64,000 nucleotides of DNA from Roseiarcus sp963807735 (lineage in GTDB: Bacteria > Pseudomonadota > Alphaproteobacteria > Rhizobiales > Beijerinckiaceae): the NCBI GenBank assembly GCA_963807735.1, contig CAWEDI010000026.1, positions 155,213 through 219,212 of the forward strand, read 5' to 3'. Of this stretch, positions 52,219 to 61,443 are shown piece by piece. The stretch's first letter is position 1. Every line of letters begins with the position of its first letter. Position numbers and translations under genes: made by a program. Below the pieces are notes generated by a model. The model did not search any database. It was not told the DNA's origin and worked only from the letters and a program-made list of their open reading frames with translations.

Positions 52219-53424
52219 ATGGCGCGTCAGAATTATCAGTTCACCAGCGAGTCGGTGTCGGAAGGTCATCCCGACAAAGTGTGCGACCGCATCTCTGACG
52301 AGGTCGTCGATCTGTTCTTCCGCGAAGGCGCGACGGCCGGTCTCGACCCCTGGGGCATCCGCGTCGCTTGCGAGACGATGGCGACGACCAATCGCATCGT
52401 CATCGCCGGCGAGACGCGCGGTCCCAAGCATATCACCAAGGACTGGATCGCCCACGTCGCCCGCATGGCGGTCAAGACCATCGGCTACGAGCAGGACGGT
52501 TTCCACTGGGACAAGGCGAAGATCGAGGTGCTGCTGCATCCGCAGTCGGCCGACATCGCGCAGGGCGTCGACGCCCACCAGCCCGGCGATAACAAGGAAG
52601 AGGGCGCGGGCGACCAGGGCATCATGTTCGGCTACGCCACCAACGAGACGCCCTCGCTGATGCCGGCGCCGCTGTTCTACGCCCAGAAGATCCTCGAAGA
52701 CCTCGCGATCGCGCGCCGCTCCGGCAAGGGGCCGGCGGCCAAGCTGGGGCCGGACTCCAAGAGCCAGGTGACGGTGCGTTACGAGAACGGCAAGCCGGTC
52801 TCCGCCACGCAGATCGTCGTCTCGCATCAGCACGTCGTCGAAGACCTCACGTCGAAAGACGTGCGCGACATCGTCGAGCCGTTCGTGCTCGCCGCGCTGC
52901 CGAAGGGCTGGGTCAATAAGGACACCGTCTGGCACATCAATCCGACCGGCAAGTTCTTCATCGGCGGCCCCGACGGCGATTCCGGCCTCACCGGCCGCAA
53001 GATCATCGTTGACACCTACGGCGGCGCGGCCCCGCACGGCGGCGGCGCGTTCTCCGGCAAGGACCCGACCAAGGTCGACCGCTCGGCGGCCTATGCGGCG
53101 CGCTACCTCGCCAAGAACGTGGTCGCGGCGGGGCTCGCCAACCGCTGCACGTTGCAGCTTTCCTATGCGATCGGCGTCGCCCGGCCGCTGTCGATCTACG
53201 CGGATCTGCACGGTACGGGGAAGATCGAGGAAGGCAAGCTCGAGACCGCGCTGATGGAGGTGATGAACCTAACGCCGCGCGGCATCCGCCAGCACCTTCA
53301 GCTCAACCGTCCGATCTACGCGCGCACCTCGGCCTACGGCCATTTCGGCCGCGCGCCGGATGCGGACGGCGGCTTCTCCTGGGAGAAGACCGATCTCGTC
53401 GACAAGCTCAAGGGCCTCGCCTGA
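52219..53424 (+). CDS. metK: S-adenosylmethionine synthetase
   Basis: 401-residue enzyme making SAM from methionine and ATP. FTSESVSEGHPDKVCDRISD at the N-terminus (catalytic His and Asp), EEGAGDQGIMFGYATNETP and GRKIIVDTYGGAAPHGGGAF (P-loop-like GGGAFSGKD). Full length. AGAGGTAGGGG precedes the ATG. The 107-base leader upstream shows no SAM riboswitch that I can recognise. Confidence 0.97.
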   Translation: MARQNYQFTSESVSEGHPDKVCDRISDEVVDLFFREGATAGLDPWGIRVACETMATTNRIVIAGETRGPKHITKDWIAHVARMAVKTIGYEQDGFHWDKAKIEVLLHPQSADIAQGVDAHQPGDNKEEGAGDQGIMFGYATNETPSLMPAPLFYAQKILEDLAIARRSGKGPAAKLGPDSKSQVTVRYENGKPVSATQIVVSHQHVVEDLTSKDVRDIVEPFVLAALPKGWVNKDTVWHINPTGKFFIGGPDGDSGLTGRKIIVDTYGGAAPHGGGAFSGKDPTKVDRSAAYAARYLAKNVVAAGLANRCTLQLSYAIGVARPLSIYADLHGTGKIEEGKLETALMEVMNLTPRGIRQHLQLNRPIYARTSAYGHFGRAPDADGGFSWEKTDLVDKLKGLA

Positions 53425-54094
53425 CGCCACGGCGCGCCGCGCGCTCTACGGCCGCGCCAAAGGCAAGCCGCTTCGATCCTATCAGGCCGCGCTCGTGCGC
53501 GACCTGTTGCCGCGCCTCGAGGCCGACCTCGGGGCGCTGCGCGAAGGACGTCTCTTCGCCGAGAAGCGCGAACTCTGGCTGGAGATCGGCTTCGGCGGCG
53601 GCGAGCATCTTCTCGCGCGGGCGGCGGAGCGGCCGGACGTCGGTTTCATTGGTTGCGAGCCGTTCGTCAACGGCGTTGCGAAGCTGCTCGCCGGCGTCGA
53701 TGCGGGCGGCCTCGTCAACGTGCGCGTGCGCGCCGACGACGCGACGGCCCTGATCGAAGCCGCGCCGGACGCGGCGTTCTCACGCATCTATCTGCTTTAT
53801 CCCGACCCGTGGCCGAAGCGGCGGCATCTGAAGCGCCGTTTCGTTTCGGAGCGCAACGTCGCGGCTTTGGCGCGGGTGCTTCGCCCGGGCGCAGAGCTGC
53901 GGTTCGCCACCGACATCGACGACTACGCCGGCTGGACGCTGCGCCGGTTCCTCGCGTCGCCGCTGTTCGCCTGGGAAGCGCGGACGGCCGACGACTGGCG
54001 CCAGCCCTGGGCGGGCTGGACGCCGACGCGCTACGAGGCCAAGGCGCGCGCGGCCGGGCGCGGCTCGGCATACCTCACCTTCAAACGCCGATAG
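53360..54094 (+). CDS. trmB: tRNA (guanine-N7-)-methyltransferase TrmB
   Basis: Enzyme that methylates G46 in the tRNA variable loop. SAM motif LWLEIGFGGGEHLLARA, then VGFIGCEPFVNGVAKLL, YLLYPDPWPKRRHLKRRF and RFATDIDDYAGW are all diagnostic. The family-like N-terminus starts at about ARRALYGRAKGKPLRS, yet no ATG, GTG or TTG lies between the metK stop and that point. The only usable start in frame is an ATG 64 bases inside metK, giving 244 residues with a 22-residue non-conserved leader. The start is therefore uncertain. Confidence 0.9.
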   Translation: MRTAASPGRRPISSTSSRASPDATARRALYGRAKGKPLRSYQAALVRDLLPRLEADLGALREGRLFAEKRELWLEIGFGGGEHLLARAAERPDVGFIGCEPFVNGVAKLLAGVDAGGLVNVRVRADDATALIEAAPDAAFSRIYLLYPDPWPKRRHLKRRFVSERNVAALARVLRPGAELRFATDIDDYAGWTLRRFLASPLFAWEARTADDWRQPWAGWTPTRYEAKARAAGRGSAYLTFKRR

Positions 54095-54150
54095 GCCCGT
54101 TGCGAACGAAAGCAATCCGTGTTGCACTCGATCGGCACGGGAGGATGGAT

Positions 54151-55359
54151 ATGCGCGTTTCATGGACTCTGCTTGCGCTGCTGGCCGCCACCACGTCGGG
54201 CTTCGCCGCGACCGCCAACCGTCTGCAAGGCGCCCCGGCGGCGCCGTTCTACGACTGGAGCGGCGCCGTCCCGGCTCCAGGCGCACTGTTGCGCAGCGAA
54301 CCGTTGCCGTCCGATCTCGCGCTCGAAAACGCCTCGAAGAGCGAGCGCATTCTCTACTCCTCGACCAATGGGTTGGACGACAAGACCCACATCGCCGTAT
54401 CGGGCGCGTTGTTCTGGCCCAAGGGCTCTCCGCCGCCCGGCGGCTGGCCGCTCGTCGCCTGGGCCCACGGCACCGTCGGCGCGGCGGCGAAATGCGCGCC
54501 CTCGTTCCGAGGCCGGTCGGAGCGCGATATAAAATATTTGAACGCCTGGCTGGCGGCGGGTTTCGCTATCGTCGCCACGGATTATCAGGGCCTCGGAACC
54601 GCCGGCGGCCATCCCTATCTGGCGACCCGCCCGGAAGCTTACGGCGTGCTCGATTCGGTGCGCGCCGCCCGCGCTCAACCGCAAATCGGCGGCGAGACGA
54701 TCATCGTCGGACAGAGCCAAGGCGCCGGGGCGGCGTTCGCGACCGCCGCCTATCAGCCCGCTTATGCGCCGGACGTCAAGGTGTTGGGAACGGTCGCGAC
54801 AGGGACGCCGTATTTCTCCGAAGCGATGATGGCGGCGCTGGCCCGGGGCAACGAGAACGACAAGGTGACGCCGACGCTCGCCTATACGTTCTTGCTGCTG
54901 CAACTGGCCGAACTGACCACGCCTGGGTTCGACCCCAATCCCTATCTCACCGACAAAGGACGTGCGATCTACGAAATGGGCGGCGACGCCTGTCTGGGCG
55001 CGATGGAGGACGCCATCGAGAAGGGGGAGGTCAGCGCCAAGGTCGCCTTCGCCGAATCTCTCGGACCGGTGCTGAAAGCCTTGTTCCCGCTGATAACCTA
55101 CCCGACCGTGCATCTGCAGCAGCCGCTGTTCATGGGCACGGGCGAGGTGGATCGCGACGTGCCGCCCGCCATGCAGGGCGCCTTGGAGCACGACGCCTGC
55201 GCCGCCGGAACCCGCGTGACCTGGCGACGTTACCCCGGGCTCGACCATAGCGGCACGGTGAACGCGTCGCTCGCCGACAGTCTTCCGTTCGTGCGGGATT
55301 TGCTGGCGGGCAAGCCGGCGCCGGCGGCTTGCCAAACCGCACAGGGCACGACGCCGTAA
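54151..55359 (+). CDS. Secreted lipase-like alpha/beta hydrolase (LIP family)
   Basis: 402 residues, signal peptide MRVSWTLLALLAATTSGFA. Mature part shows WPKGSPPPGGWPLVAWAHGT (oxyanion region), IVATDYQGLGTAGGHPYLAT, and the nucleophile elbow IIVGQSQGAGAAFATAAYQP (GxSxG with Ser). Near the C-terminus GTGEVDRDVPP and YPGLDHSGTVNA supply the likely Asp and His of the triad. This matches the secretory lipase (LIP) family, mostly fungal and actinobacterial, and is unusual in this gene context. The ATG at MRV was chosen over MDMRV because GGGAGG is better spaced. Confidence 0.85.
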   Translation: MRVSWTLLALLAATTSGFAATANRLQGAPAAPFYDWSGAVPAPGALLRSEPLPSDLALENASKSERILYSSTNGLDDKTHIAVSGALFWPKGSPPPGGWPLVAWAHGTVGAAAKCAPSFRGRSERDIKYLNAWLAAGFAIVATDYQGLGTAGGHPYLATRPEAYGVLDSVRAARAQPQIGGETIIVGQSQGAGAAFATAAYQPAYAPDVKVLGTVATGTPYFSEAMMAALARGNENDKVTPTLAYTFLLLQLAELTTPGFDPNPYLTDKGRAIYEMGGDACLGAMEDAIEKGEVSAKVAFAESLGPVLKALFPLITYPTVHLQQPLFMGTGEVDRDVPPAMQGALEHDACAAGTRVTWRRYPGLDHSGTVNASLADSLPFVRDLLAGKPAPAACQTAQGTTP

Positions 55360-55368
55360 GCGCGCCCG

Positions 55369-56934
55369 TCAGGCGCCCGAGGTCGGACCCCGACCGATCG
55401 GCGCCGGCTTCGTCCAGCGCAGCACCGGCTGGCGCGCGGCGCGCGTCTCGTCGAGGCGGCGCCTTGGCGCGAGTCGCGGCGCGCCGGCGAACCCTTCGAC
55501 CTCGCCGCGGAGGATCCGAAACGCCAGATCGCGCAGCGTCATGATGAACAGATCCAGGCTCGCCTTCGATTCCGATTCCGTCGGCTCGATCAGCATCGCG
55601 CCGTGGACGACGAGCGGGAAATACATCGTCATCGGATGGTAGCCCTCGTCGATCATCGCCTTGGCGAAATCGAGCGTCGTGACGCCGGTGTCCTTCAACC
55701 AGGCGTCGTCGAACAGCGCCTCGTGCATGCAGGGGCGATCGCCGAACGGCGCGCTCATCAGATCGCTTAGCGAGGCGCGCACGTAGTTGGCGGCGAGCAC
55801 GGCGTCTTCGCTCGCTTGTTTGAGCCCGTCGGCGCCGTGGCTCAAGATGAACGCCAACGCCCGCACGAACATGCCCATCTGGCCGTGGAATGCGCACATC
55901 CGGCCGAGTTCCCGACCCTCGGCGTGTTCGACGAGATCGAGCCGGCCCTCGCGCTCGACGACATAAGGGACCGGCGCGAACGGCGCGAGCCGCGCCGACA
56001 GCACGACCGGCCCTGCCCCAGGGCCGCCGCCGCCGTGCGGGGTGGAGAACGTCTTGTGCAGGTTGATGTGCATCGCGTCGACGCCAAGATCGCCGGGCCG
56101 CGCCTTGCCGACGATGGCGTTGAAGTTCGCGCCGTCGCAGTAGAAGTAGGCGCCCGCGTCGTGCACGGCCGCCGCGATCTCGACGATCTCGCGCTCGAAC
56201 AGCCCGCAGGTGTTCGGGTTTGTCAGCATGATCGCGGCGACGTCGGGACCGAGCGCCGCGCGCACGGCCTCGGCGGAGACGGTTCCGTCGGCGCGCGCCG
56301 GCACGGGACGCACGCTGAATCCGATCAGCGCGGCAGTTGCGGGATTCGTTCCGTGCGCGGAGTCCGGCACCAGCACAACCTTGCGGGTTGCCGCTTCGCC
56401 GGCGGCGGCGATCGCCGCCTTGATCGCCATCATGCCGCAGAGCTCGCCATGCGCGCCGGCTTTGGGCGACATCGCGACGGCTTTCATGCCCGTCATCGTC
56501 ATCAGCGCGTGGGCGAGTTGGCGGATGAGGGCGAGCGCACCCTGGGCGGTCGAGACGGGCTGCAACGGGTGGACGTCGGCGAAGCCCGGCAGCCGCGCCA
56601 GCTTCTCGTTGAGCCGCGGGTTATGCTTCATCGTGCAGGAGCCGAGCGGATAGATGCCGGCGTCGATGGCGTAGTTCTTCCGCGACAGGCGCACGTAATG
56701 GCGCAACGTCTCCGGCTCGCTCAGCCCCGGCAGGCCGATCGGATCACGCCGGGCGTGCTCGCCGAGACGGTCAGCGAAGGCGGGCGGATCGTCGACGTCG
56801 ACGCCCGTCGTTCCCGACCGCCCGATTTCGAACAGCAGCGCCTCCTCGATGTCGAGGCCGCGATTGCCCGTGAAGGTGCGCGTCTCCGTGGCGTCGGTTC
56901 CCGCGGGACGGGTGGGACGACCTTGGTTGTTCAT
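55369..56934 (-). CDS. gcvPB: Glycine dehydrogenase (decarboxylating) subunit 2
   Basis: 521-residue PLP-carrying half of the split glycine decarboxylase. VRLSRKNYAIDAGIYPLGSC at about 100-120, then SCTMKHNPRLNEK, and the PLP-lysine motif NLHKTFSTPHGGGGPGAG near residue 290. The last 40 residues (from about 480) are Arg-rich and look like a tail. Acts with GcvPA, H and T proteins to decarboxylate glycine. Separated from gcvPA by a 181-base gap that contains a palindromic repeat. Convergent with the lipase gene, ten bases apart. Confidence 0.95.
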   Translation of the reverse strand: MNNQGRPTRPAGTDATETRTFTGNRGLDIEEALLFEIGRSGTTGVDVDDPPAFADRLGEHARRDPIGLPGLSEPETLRHYVRLSRKNYAIDAGIYPLGSCTMKHNPRLNEKLARLPGFADVHPLQPVSTAQGALALIRQLAHALMTMTGMKAVAMSPKAGAHGELCGMMAIKAAIAAAGEAATRKVVLVPDSAHGTNPATAALIGFSVRPVPARADGTVSAEAVRAALGPDVAAIMLTNPNTCGLFEREIVEIAAAVHDAGAYFYCDGANFNAIVGKARPGDLGVDAMHINLHKTFSTPHGGGGPGAGPVVLSARLAPFAPVPYVVEREGRLDLVEHAEGRELGRMCAFHGQMGMFVRALAFILSHGADGLKQASEDAVLAANYVRASLSDLMSAPFGDRPCMHEALFDDAWLKDTGVTTLDFAKAMIDEGYHPMTMYFPLVVHGAMLIEPTESESKASLDLFIMTLRDLAFRILRGEVEGFAGAPRLAPRRRLDETRAARQPVLRWTKPAPIGRGPTSGA

Positions 56935-56960
56935 TGTCGAGTTCTCAAAGAAGCGGCGTC

Positions 56961-57104
56961 GTCATGGCGAGCGAAGCGAAGCCATCCACCCGCGCCATGA
57001 CGCAGAGGCTTCATGCGTGTCAGCGCTCCGGCAAAGACCGAAGGTCGAATTGAGTCCATTTTGTCGGCCCCGGCGCCGGATGGCTTCGCTTCGCTCGCCA
57101 TGAT
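56961..57104. repeat. Dispersed palindromic intergenic repeat, family 1 (copy 4)
   Basis: Left arm ATGGCGAGCGAAGCGAAGCC, right arm GGATGGCTTCGCTTCGCTCG, loop of about 85 bases. Lies inside the gcv operon, between gcvPA and gcvPB, where a hairpin could alter relative expression of the two P subunits. Confidence 0.85.
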
Positions 57105-57115
57105 GGCCCCCGAGC

Positions 57116-58450
57116 TTAAAGACAGGCCAGCAAGGCTTCCACATACGCCTCCCGGTCCTCTTCGGTGTTGATTTCGGTGCTGGCGACGATCAACAGATCC
57201 TCCAGCCCCGGCGCAAGCCGCGAGACCGGGCAGCCGGCGATGATCCCGCGCGACGCGAGCGCCTCCACCAGCTCCGCGGCCGGCCGCGGCGTGCGGATCG
57301 TAAATTCATTGAAGAACTGCGTCGTCAGCACTTCCACGCCGGGGACGCGCGCGAGCCGGACCGCGAGATCGACGGCGTTGGCGTGATTGACCCGCGCGAG
57401 CCGCGTCAAGCCGACTTCACCGAGCAGCGACAGATGAATCGTGAACGCGAGCGCGCAGAGGCCGGAGTTGGTGCAGATGTTGCTCGTCGCCTTCTCGCGC
57501 CGGATATGCTGCTCGCGCGTCGAGAGCGTCAGCACGAAGCCGCGGCGGCCGTCGGCGTCGATCGTTTCGCCGGCCAACCGCCCCGGCATCTGCCGAACGT
57601 ATTTGGAGCGCGTCGCGAACAGGCCGACATAGGGGCCGCCGAAGGTCAGCGGATTGCCGATCGACTGCCCCTCGCCGACGACGATGTCGGCCCCCATCGC
57701 GCCGGGCGGGCGCAGCGCGCCGAGCGAGACGACTTCGGTGAACACGGCGACCAGCAGCGCGCCCTTCGCATGCGCGGCCTCCGCCAGCGGCGTCAGGTCG
57801 CGCAGATTGCCAAACATGTCCGGCGTCTGCACGATCACGCAGCTTGTCTCGTTGTCGATGCGATCAATCAAAAGCTCCTGCGCCGAGGGGTCGGGCGGCG
57901 CCTGGTCGATCTCGTCGCCGGCGTAGCGGGCGAGCGTCGCGCAGACCTCGGCGTAATGGCTGTGCAGGCCGCCGGAAATCACCGCCTTGCGCCGGCGGGT
58001 GACGCGATGCGCCATCAGCATCGCCTCGCCGCAGGCCGTGGAGCCGTCGTACATCGAGGCGTTGGCGACCTCCATGCCGGTCAGCAGCGCGACCTGGGTC
58101 TGGAACTCGAACAGCACTTGCAGCGTGCCCTGCGAAATTTCAGGCTGATAGGGCGTGTAGCTGGTCAGGAACTCGGAGCGCTGGATCAGATGATCGACCG
58201 TCGCCGGCACATGATGACGATAGGCGCCGGCGCCGAGAAAGAATGGAACCGACCCCGCCGCGACATTTTGCCCGGCCAGCGCGCCGAGCGCCCGCTCGAC
58301 GGCGAGCTCGCTGGATCGCCGCGGCATCGGCAAGAGATCGCGTAGGCGGCGATCCTCCGGGATGTCCGCGAACAAGGCGTCAATATCAGGAGCGCCGATC
58401 CGGGCGAGCATCAGGCGCCGGTCGTCGGGCCCCAGCGGCAGATAGCGCAT
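57116..58450 (-). CDS. gcvPA: Glycine dehydrogenase (decarboxylating) subunit 1
   Basis: 444-residue non-PLP half of split glycine decarboxylase. FFLGAGAYRHHVPATVDHLI, LTSYTPYQPEISQGTLQVLF and EVANASMYDGSTACGEAMLM, then TFGGPYVGLFATRSKYVRQM. Its ATG shares a base with the gcvH stop (TGATG), coupling their translation. Together with gcvPB equals the fused gcvP of other bacteria. Confidence 0.95.
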   Translation of the reverse strand: MRYLPLGPDDRRLMLARIGAPDIDALFADIPEDRRLRDLLPMPRRSSELAVERALGALAGQNVAAGSVPFFLGAGAYRHHVPATVDHLIQRSEFLTSYTPYQPEISQGTLQVLFEFQTQVALLTGMEVANASMYDGSTACGEAMLMAHRVTRRRKAVISGGLHSHYAEVCATLARYAGDEIDQAPPDPSAQELLIDRIDNETSCVIVQTPDMFGNLRDLTPLAEAAHAKGALLVAVFTEVVSLGALRPPGAMGADIVVGEGQSIGNPLTFGGPYVGLFATRSKYVRQMPGRLAGETIDADGRRGFVLTLSTREQHIRREKATSNICTNSGLCALAFTIHLSLLGEVGLTRLARVNHANAVDLAVRLARVPGVEVLTTQFFNEFTIRTPRPAAELVEALASRGIIAGCPVSRLAPGLEDLLIVASTEINTEEDREAYVEALLACL

Positions 58451-58818
58451 CAGGCGATCGTCTTTAGATAGTCGGCGTAGACGTCGGGATCCATCAGCGC
58501 GGCAAGTTCGCCCGGGTTGGCGAGCTTTAATTTGAACAACCAGCCGCCGCCCTGCGCGTCCTCGTTGACCAGGCTCGGCTGCTCCACGAGTTGACGGTTG
58601 ACGTCGATGACCTCGCCCGAAACCGGGGCGAACACGTCGCTCGCCGCCTTCACGCTCTCGACCACCGCCGCCGCGTCGCCTTTCTTGAATTTCGCGCCCA
58701 CCTCGGGCAGATCGACGAATACGATGTCGCCGAGTTGCTGCTGGGCGTATTCGCTGATCCCGACGCTGGCGGTATCGCCGCTGACGTCGACGAACTCGTG
58801 ATCCCTGGTGAAATGCAT
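58450..58818 (-). CDS. gcvH: Glycine cleavage system H protein
   Basis: 122-residue lipoyl carrier. ISEYAQQQLGDIVFVDLPEV and VVESVKAASDVFAPVSGEVI; Lys57 in ESVKAAS is the lipoylated residue. Shuttles the aminomethyl group between P, T and L proteins. 12 bases after gcvT. Confidence 0.96.
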   Translation of the reverse strand: MHFTRDHEFVDVSGDTASVGISEYAQQQLGDIVFVDLPEVGAKFKKGDAAAVVESVKAASDVFAPVSGEVIDVNRQLVEQPSLVNEDAQGGGWLFKLKLANPGELAALMDPDVYADYLKTIA

Positions 58819-58830
58819 GCCGGTCTCCGT

Positions 58831-59952
58831 TCAGCCTCGATGATAAGCGTGGGGGTGGAAGGGCAGCGCGACAACTTGCGCCGGCAACGTCTTGCCGCGC
58901 ACGACGAGGCCGAGCGGCGTGTCGGGCGCCGAATAGGCGCTTGCGACATAGCCCATGGCGATCGGCGCGCCGACGCTCGGGCCGAAACCGCCGGACGTCA
59001 CGACGCCAACCGGCGCGCCGTTGCGATCGACGATCTCGGCGCCCTCGCGCGCCGGCGCGCGTCCTTCGAGCCGCAGACCGACGCGCCGCCGCTTCGGGCC
59101 TTGCGCGAGCGCCGCCTGGATGCGCGCGGCGCCGGGAAACCCGCCCTCGATGCGCCGCCGCTTCGGGATCGACCAGGCCAGGCCGGCTTCGATCGGGTCC
59201 GTTTGCTCATCGAGTTCGTGGCCGTAGAGGCAAAGTCCGGCTTCGAGCCGCAGCGTGTCGCGAGCGCCGAGGCCGATCAGCGCGACTTCCGGCTGCGCCA
59301 GCAGCCGGCGCGCGAACGCCTCCGCCGCCTGAGCAGGCAGCGAAATCTCGAACCCGTCTTCGCCGGTGTAGCCGGAGCGCCAGACGAAGACGTAAAAATC
59401 GCCCATCCGCAGCTTTCGCGCTTGCATGAACTTCATGGCGGCGGCATCGCCCAGACCGACGCGCGCCAGAACCTCCGCCGCCCGCGGGCCTTGCAGCGCG
59501 AGAAGCGCGCGGTCGTCGTTCACGCGGAGCGCCATGTCCGCCGGTAACGCGGCGTGCAACAACGCGAAATCCGTGGCTTTTCGCGCCGCGTTCACCACAA
59601 GATAAATGCCGTGAGCCTCGCCCTCGGGCCGGGTCGCCATGAAATCGTCGAGAGCGCCGCCTTCGGCGTTGAGCCATTGCGAATATCGCTGACGACCCGG
59701 CGGCAAGCCGATGAGATCGGCGGGGCACAGCCGTTCCAGCGCGAGCGCCACCGTCGCGTAGTCGCGGCCTTCGACATACGCTTGGCCCATATGCGAGACG
59801 TCGAACAGCCCGGCCTTCGCGCGGGTATGCGCGTGCTCGGCGAGGATGCCGTCGCGATATTGGATCGGCATGTCGTAGCCGGCGAACGGCGCGAATCGGG
59901 CGCCGTATTCGCGGTGCAGCGCGTGGAGGGGGGTGACCTGCAAAGCCGACAT
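58831..59952 (-). CDS. gcvT: Aminomethyltransferase (glycine cleavage T protein)
   Basis: 373-residue folate-binding T protein that releases ammonia and makes methylene-THF. ALHREYGARFAPFAGYDMPI, LFDVSHMGQAYVEGRDYATV, SGYTGEDGFEISLP and LGARDTLRLEAGLCLYGHEL. The ATG MSALQV was chosen; a TTG 12 bases earlier is in frame but lacks support. A glycine riboswitch lies upstream, so the whole operon is likely switched on by glycine. Confidence 0.95.
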   Translation of the reverse strand: MSALQVTPLHALHREYGARFAPFAGYDMPIQYRDGILAEHAHTRAKAGLFDVSHMGQAYVEGRDYATVALALERLCPADLIGLPPGRQRYSQWLNAEGGALDDFMATRPEGEAHGIYLVVNAARKATDFALLHAALPADMALRVNDDRALLALQGPRAAEVLARVGLGDAAAMKFMQARKLRMGDFYVFVWRSGYTGEDGFEISLPAQAAEAFARRLLAQPEVALIGLGARDTLRLEAGLCLYGHELDEQTDPIEAGLAWSIPKRRRIEGGFPGAARIQAALAQGPKRRRVGLRLEGRAPAREGAEIVDRNGAPVGVVTSGGFGPSVGAPIAMGYVASAYSAPDTPLGLVVRGKTLPAQVVALPFHPHAYHRG

Positions 59953-59993
59953 GGTATCGCCCAATGGATGCAGCGCGCGGAACCTGCCGCGCG

Positions 59994-60182
59994 CCCCCTC
60001 TGTCGGCTGACCTGAGAGATTTCCCGCGAGCGTCGCCGCAGTTACCCCCGTCGGTGGGCGTCAGGCCGCGAGGCCCCCGCCACTTTCCAGAGCGTCATCA
60101 CCCGGCGGTCCTTGGGGCCTGAGCGTTTCCGGGGCGGTTGCGCCTTCGGCGCCGGCGCGAGCGCCGGACTCTTCCGCTGGGT
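59994..60182 (-). promoter_or_regulatory. Tandem glycine riboswitch
   Basis: On the reverse strand upstream of gcvT. First aptamer: AGCGGAAGAGTCC, GCCGAAGGCGCAA, CCCCGGAAACGCTCAGGC and AGGACCGC, the classic glycine aptamer landmarks. The second follows directly: GGTGATGACGCTCTGGAAAG, CCCACCGACGGGGGTAACTG, then GAAATCTCTCAGGTCAGCCG and ACAGAGGGGGC. Two aptamers in series match the known cooperative arrangement controlling gcv operons. The gap to the gcvT start is about 42 bases. Confidence 0.92.
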
Positions 60183-60250
60183 GTCTTGGACTGACGCCGC
60201 CGAGATGAGCGGAACGCGGCGGGATTGTCAATCCGGGGCGCCGCCGGTCT

Positions 60251-60865
60251 TCACCCCTGCCGTCGCGCCTTTCTGTGGTGCGTGACCGTCTCGCCGCCCG
60301 CCCCTAGGCCGATCGCGACCGAGTAATCTTGATCGAGCCGCGCCCGGGTGAGCGGCAGCACAATTGGATCGACCACGATGCGGAACGGCGTCTGAACAGC
60401 GCCGTTGGTGTTCGCGGCGACGGGGAAAGTCTTGGTGTATAAGACTTTGCCGTCGATGTCGCGCGTCACCTGCACATGCAGCGTGGTCGAATAGGCGCCG
60501 GGGGAACCGGCGGGACCAATCAGCAAGCGGCCGGCGACGCCGATCTTCAACGCGAACTGGGCGCCTTGCGGATCGCATTCGCGCGCGACGTCGGCGATGG
60601 CGAACTGATAGCGCACCGCCTCGCTCGCGGGACCGCCGACGCGGGCGGTGGCGCCGCCCTCGGTGACTTCAATGTCGGGGCAGTCGAGATCCTCGGGCCG
60701 CGCCGGCAGCTTGACGATCTTTTCCAACTCTTTCGTCTCCCGATTCGGCTGCGGTATGCCGCTCGGCCCCGACTGCGGAGCGAGAAAGGTCGGCGAAAAC
60801 ATTCCCTCGTTCGGGGAGCAGCCTGAAAGCGCCAGCGCGATGGCCGCGAACGCCGCGAATCGCAT
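60251..60865 (-). CDS. Hypothetical outer- or inner-membrane lipoprotein
   Basis: 204 residues. Start MRFAAFAAIALALSGCSPNE gives a lipoprotein signal with lipobox LSGC (Cys16). AGGAGGAA lies 4-5 bases before the ATG. Mature part has a Pro-rich linker then a beta-rich domain (ATARVGGPASEAVRYQFAIA, VQVTRDIDGKVLYTKTFPVA, FRIVVDPIVLPLT). Similar small alphaproteobacterial lipoproteins are known but without function. Next to the IalB-family gene on the same strand, with 38 bases between; possible operon. Confidence 0.75.
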   Translation of the reverse strand: MRFAAFAAIALALSGCSPNEGMFSPTFLAPQSGPSGIPQPNRETKELEKIVKLPARPEDLDCPDIEVTEGGATARVGGPASEAVRYQFAIADVARECDPQGAQFALKIGVAGRLLIGPAGSPGAYSTTLHVQVTRDIDGKVLYTKTFPVAANTNGAVQTPFRIVVDPIVLPLTRARLDQDYSVAIGLGAGGETVTHHRKARRQG

Positions 60866-60903
60866 GGTTCCTCCTGCTTCGCTCATCTCCGCTCTCAGCC
60901 CCT

Positions 60904-61443
60904 TCACGGCAGCGCCTCGAAGCCGTCCTTGAACCCGGCGAGCGCCGCCGGAACGCCGACGCCCTCCTCCGGCGTTTCGAACAGGACGAACGTCGCTTGC
61001 GCGCCGTTCTCTAGCTTACCGAGCAGCTTGTCGTCGAGGAAAACCTCGGCGACGCAGCCGTTCGGCAGGCAGCGCACGAAATTCATGCGGCCGAGGTCCT
61101 CCTTGTCGACGCGGATGGTGAGGCCCGTCGGCAGCAGCACGCCGAGCGGCGTGATGACGCGCAACAACCGGCTCTTCCGGTCGGCCGTCTTGAGGGCGAT
61201 AATGACCAGCGTGATATTGGGACGGTCGTCGTCGACGACGCTTTGAACGATCGCGCATTGCTCCGCGGCGGCGCCGGGCGGCGTCTCGCAACGCGTCTCC
61301 CAACCGCCGTGCTTGGTTTTAACGGCGCCCTGCGACCAAGCGCCGCCATCCGGCAAGAAACCCGTCGCCGCAACGAGAAAGCCGGCCGCTAGGCGAACGG
61401 CCAAAGCGCTGCGGCGCCTGATGATCCCCATGTATAGCGTCAT
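60904..61443 (-). CDS. Invasion-associated locus B (IalB) family protein
   Basis: 179 residues with a signal peptide (LAVRLAAGFLVAATGFL, cleavage near WSQG). Mature: KHGGWETRCETPPGAAAEQC, IVQSVVDDDRPNITLVIIAL, VLLPTGLTIRVDKEDLGRMN, FVRCLPNGCVAEVFLDDKLL. The Cys pair (CETPPGAAAEQC and CLPNGC) and overall form match IalB, named from Bartonella but widespread in free-living alphaproteobacteria; function in the periplasm is unsettled. Divergent from ctaC. Confidence 0.88.
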   Translation of the reverse strand: MTLYMGIIRRRSALAVRLAAGFLVAATGFLPDGGAWSQGAVKTKHGGWETRCETPPGAAAEQCAIVQSVVDDDRPNITLVIIALKTADRKSRLLRVITPLGVLLPTGLTIRVDKEDLGRMNFVRCLPNGCVAEVFLDDKLLGKLENGAQATFVLFETPEEGVGVPAALAGFKDGFEALP

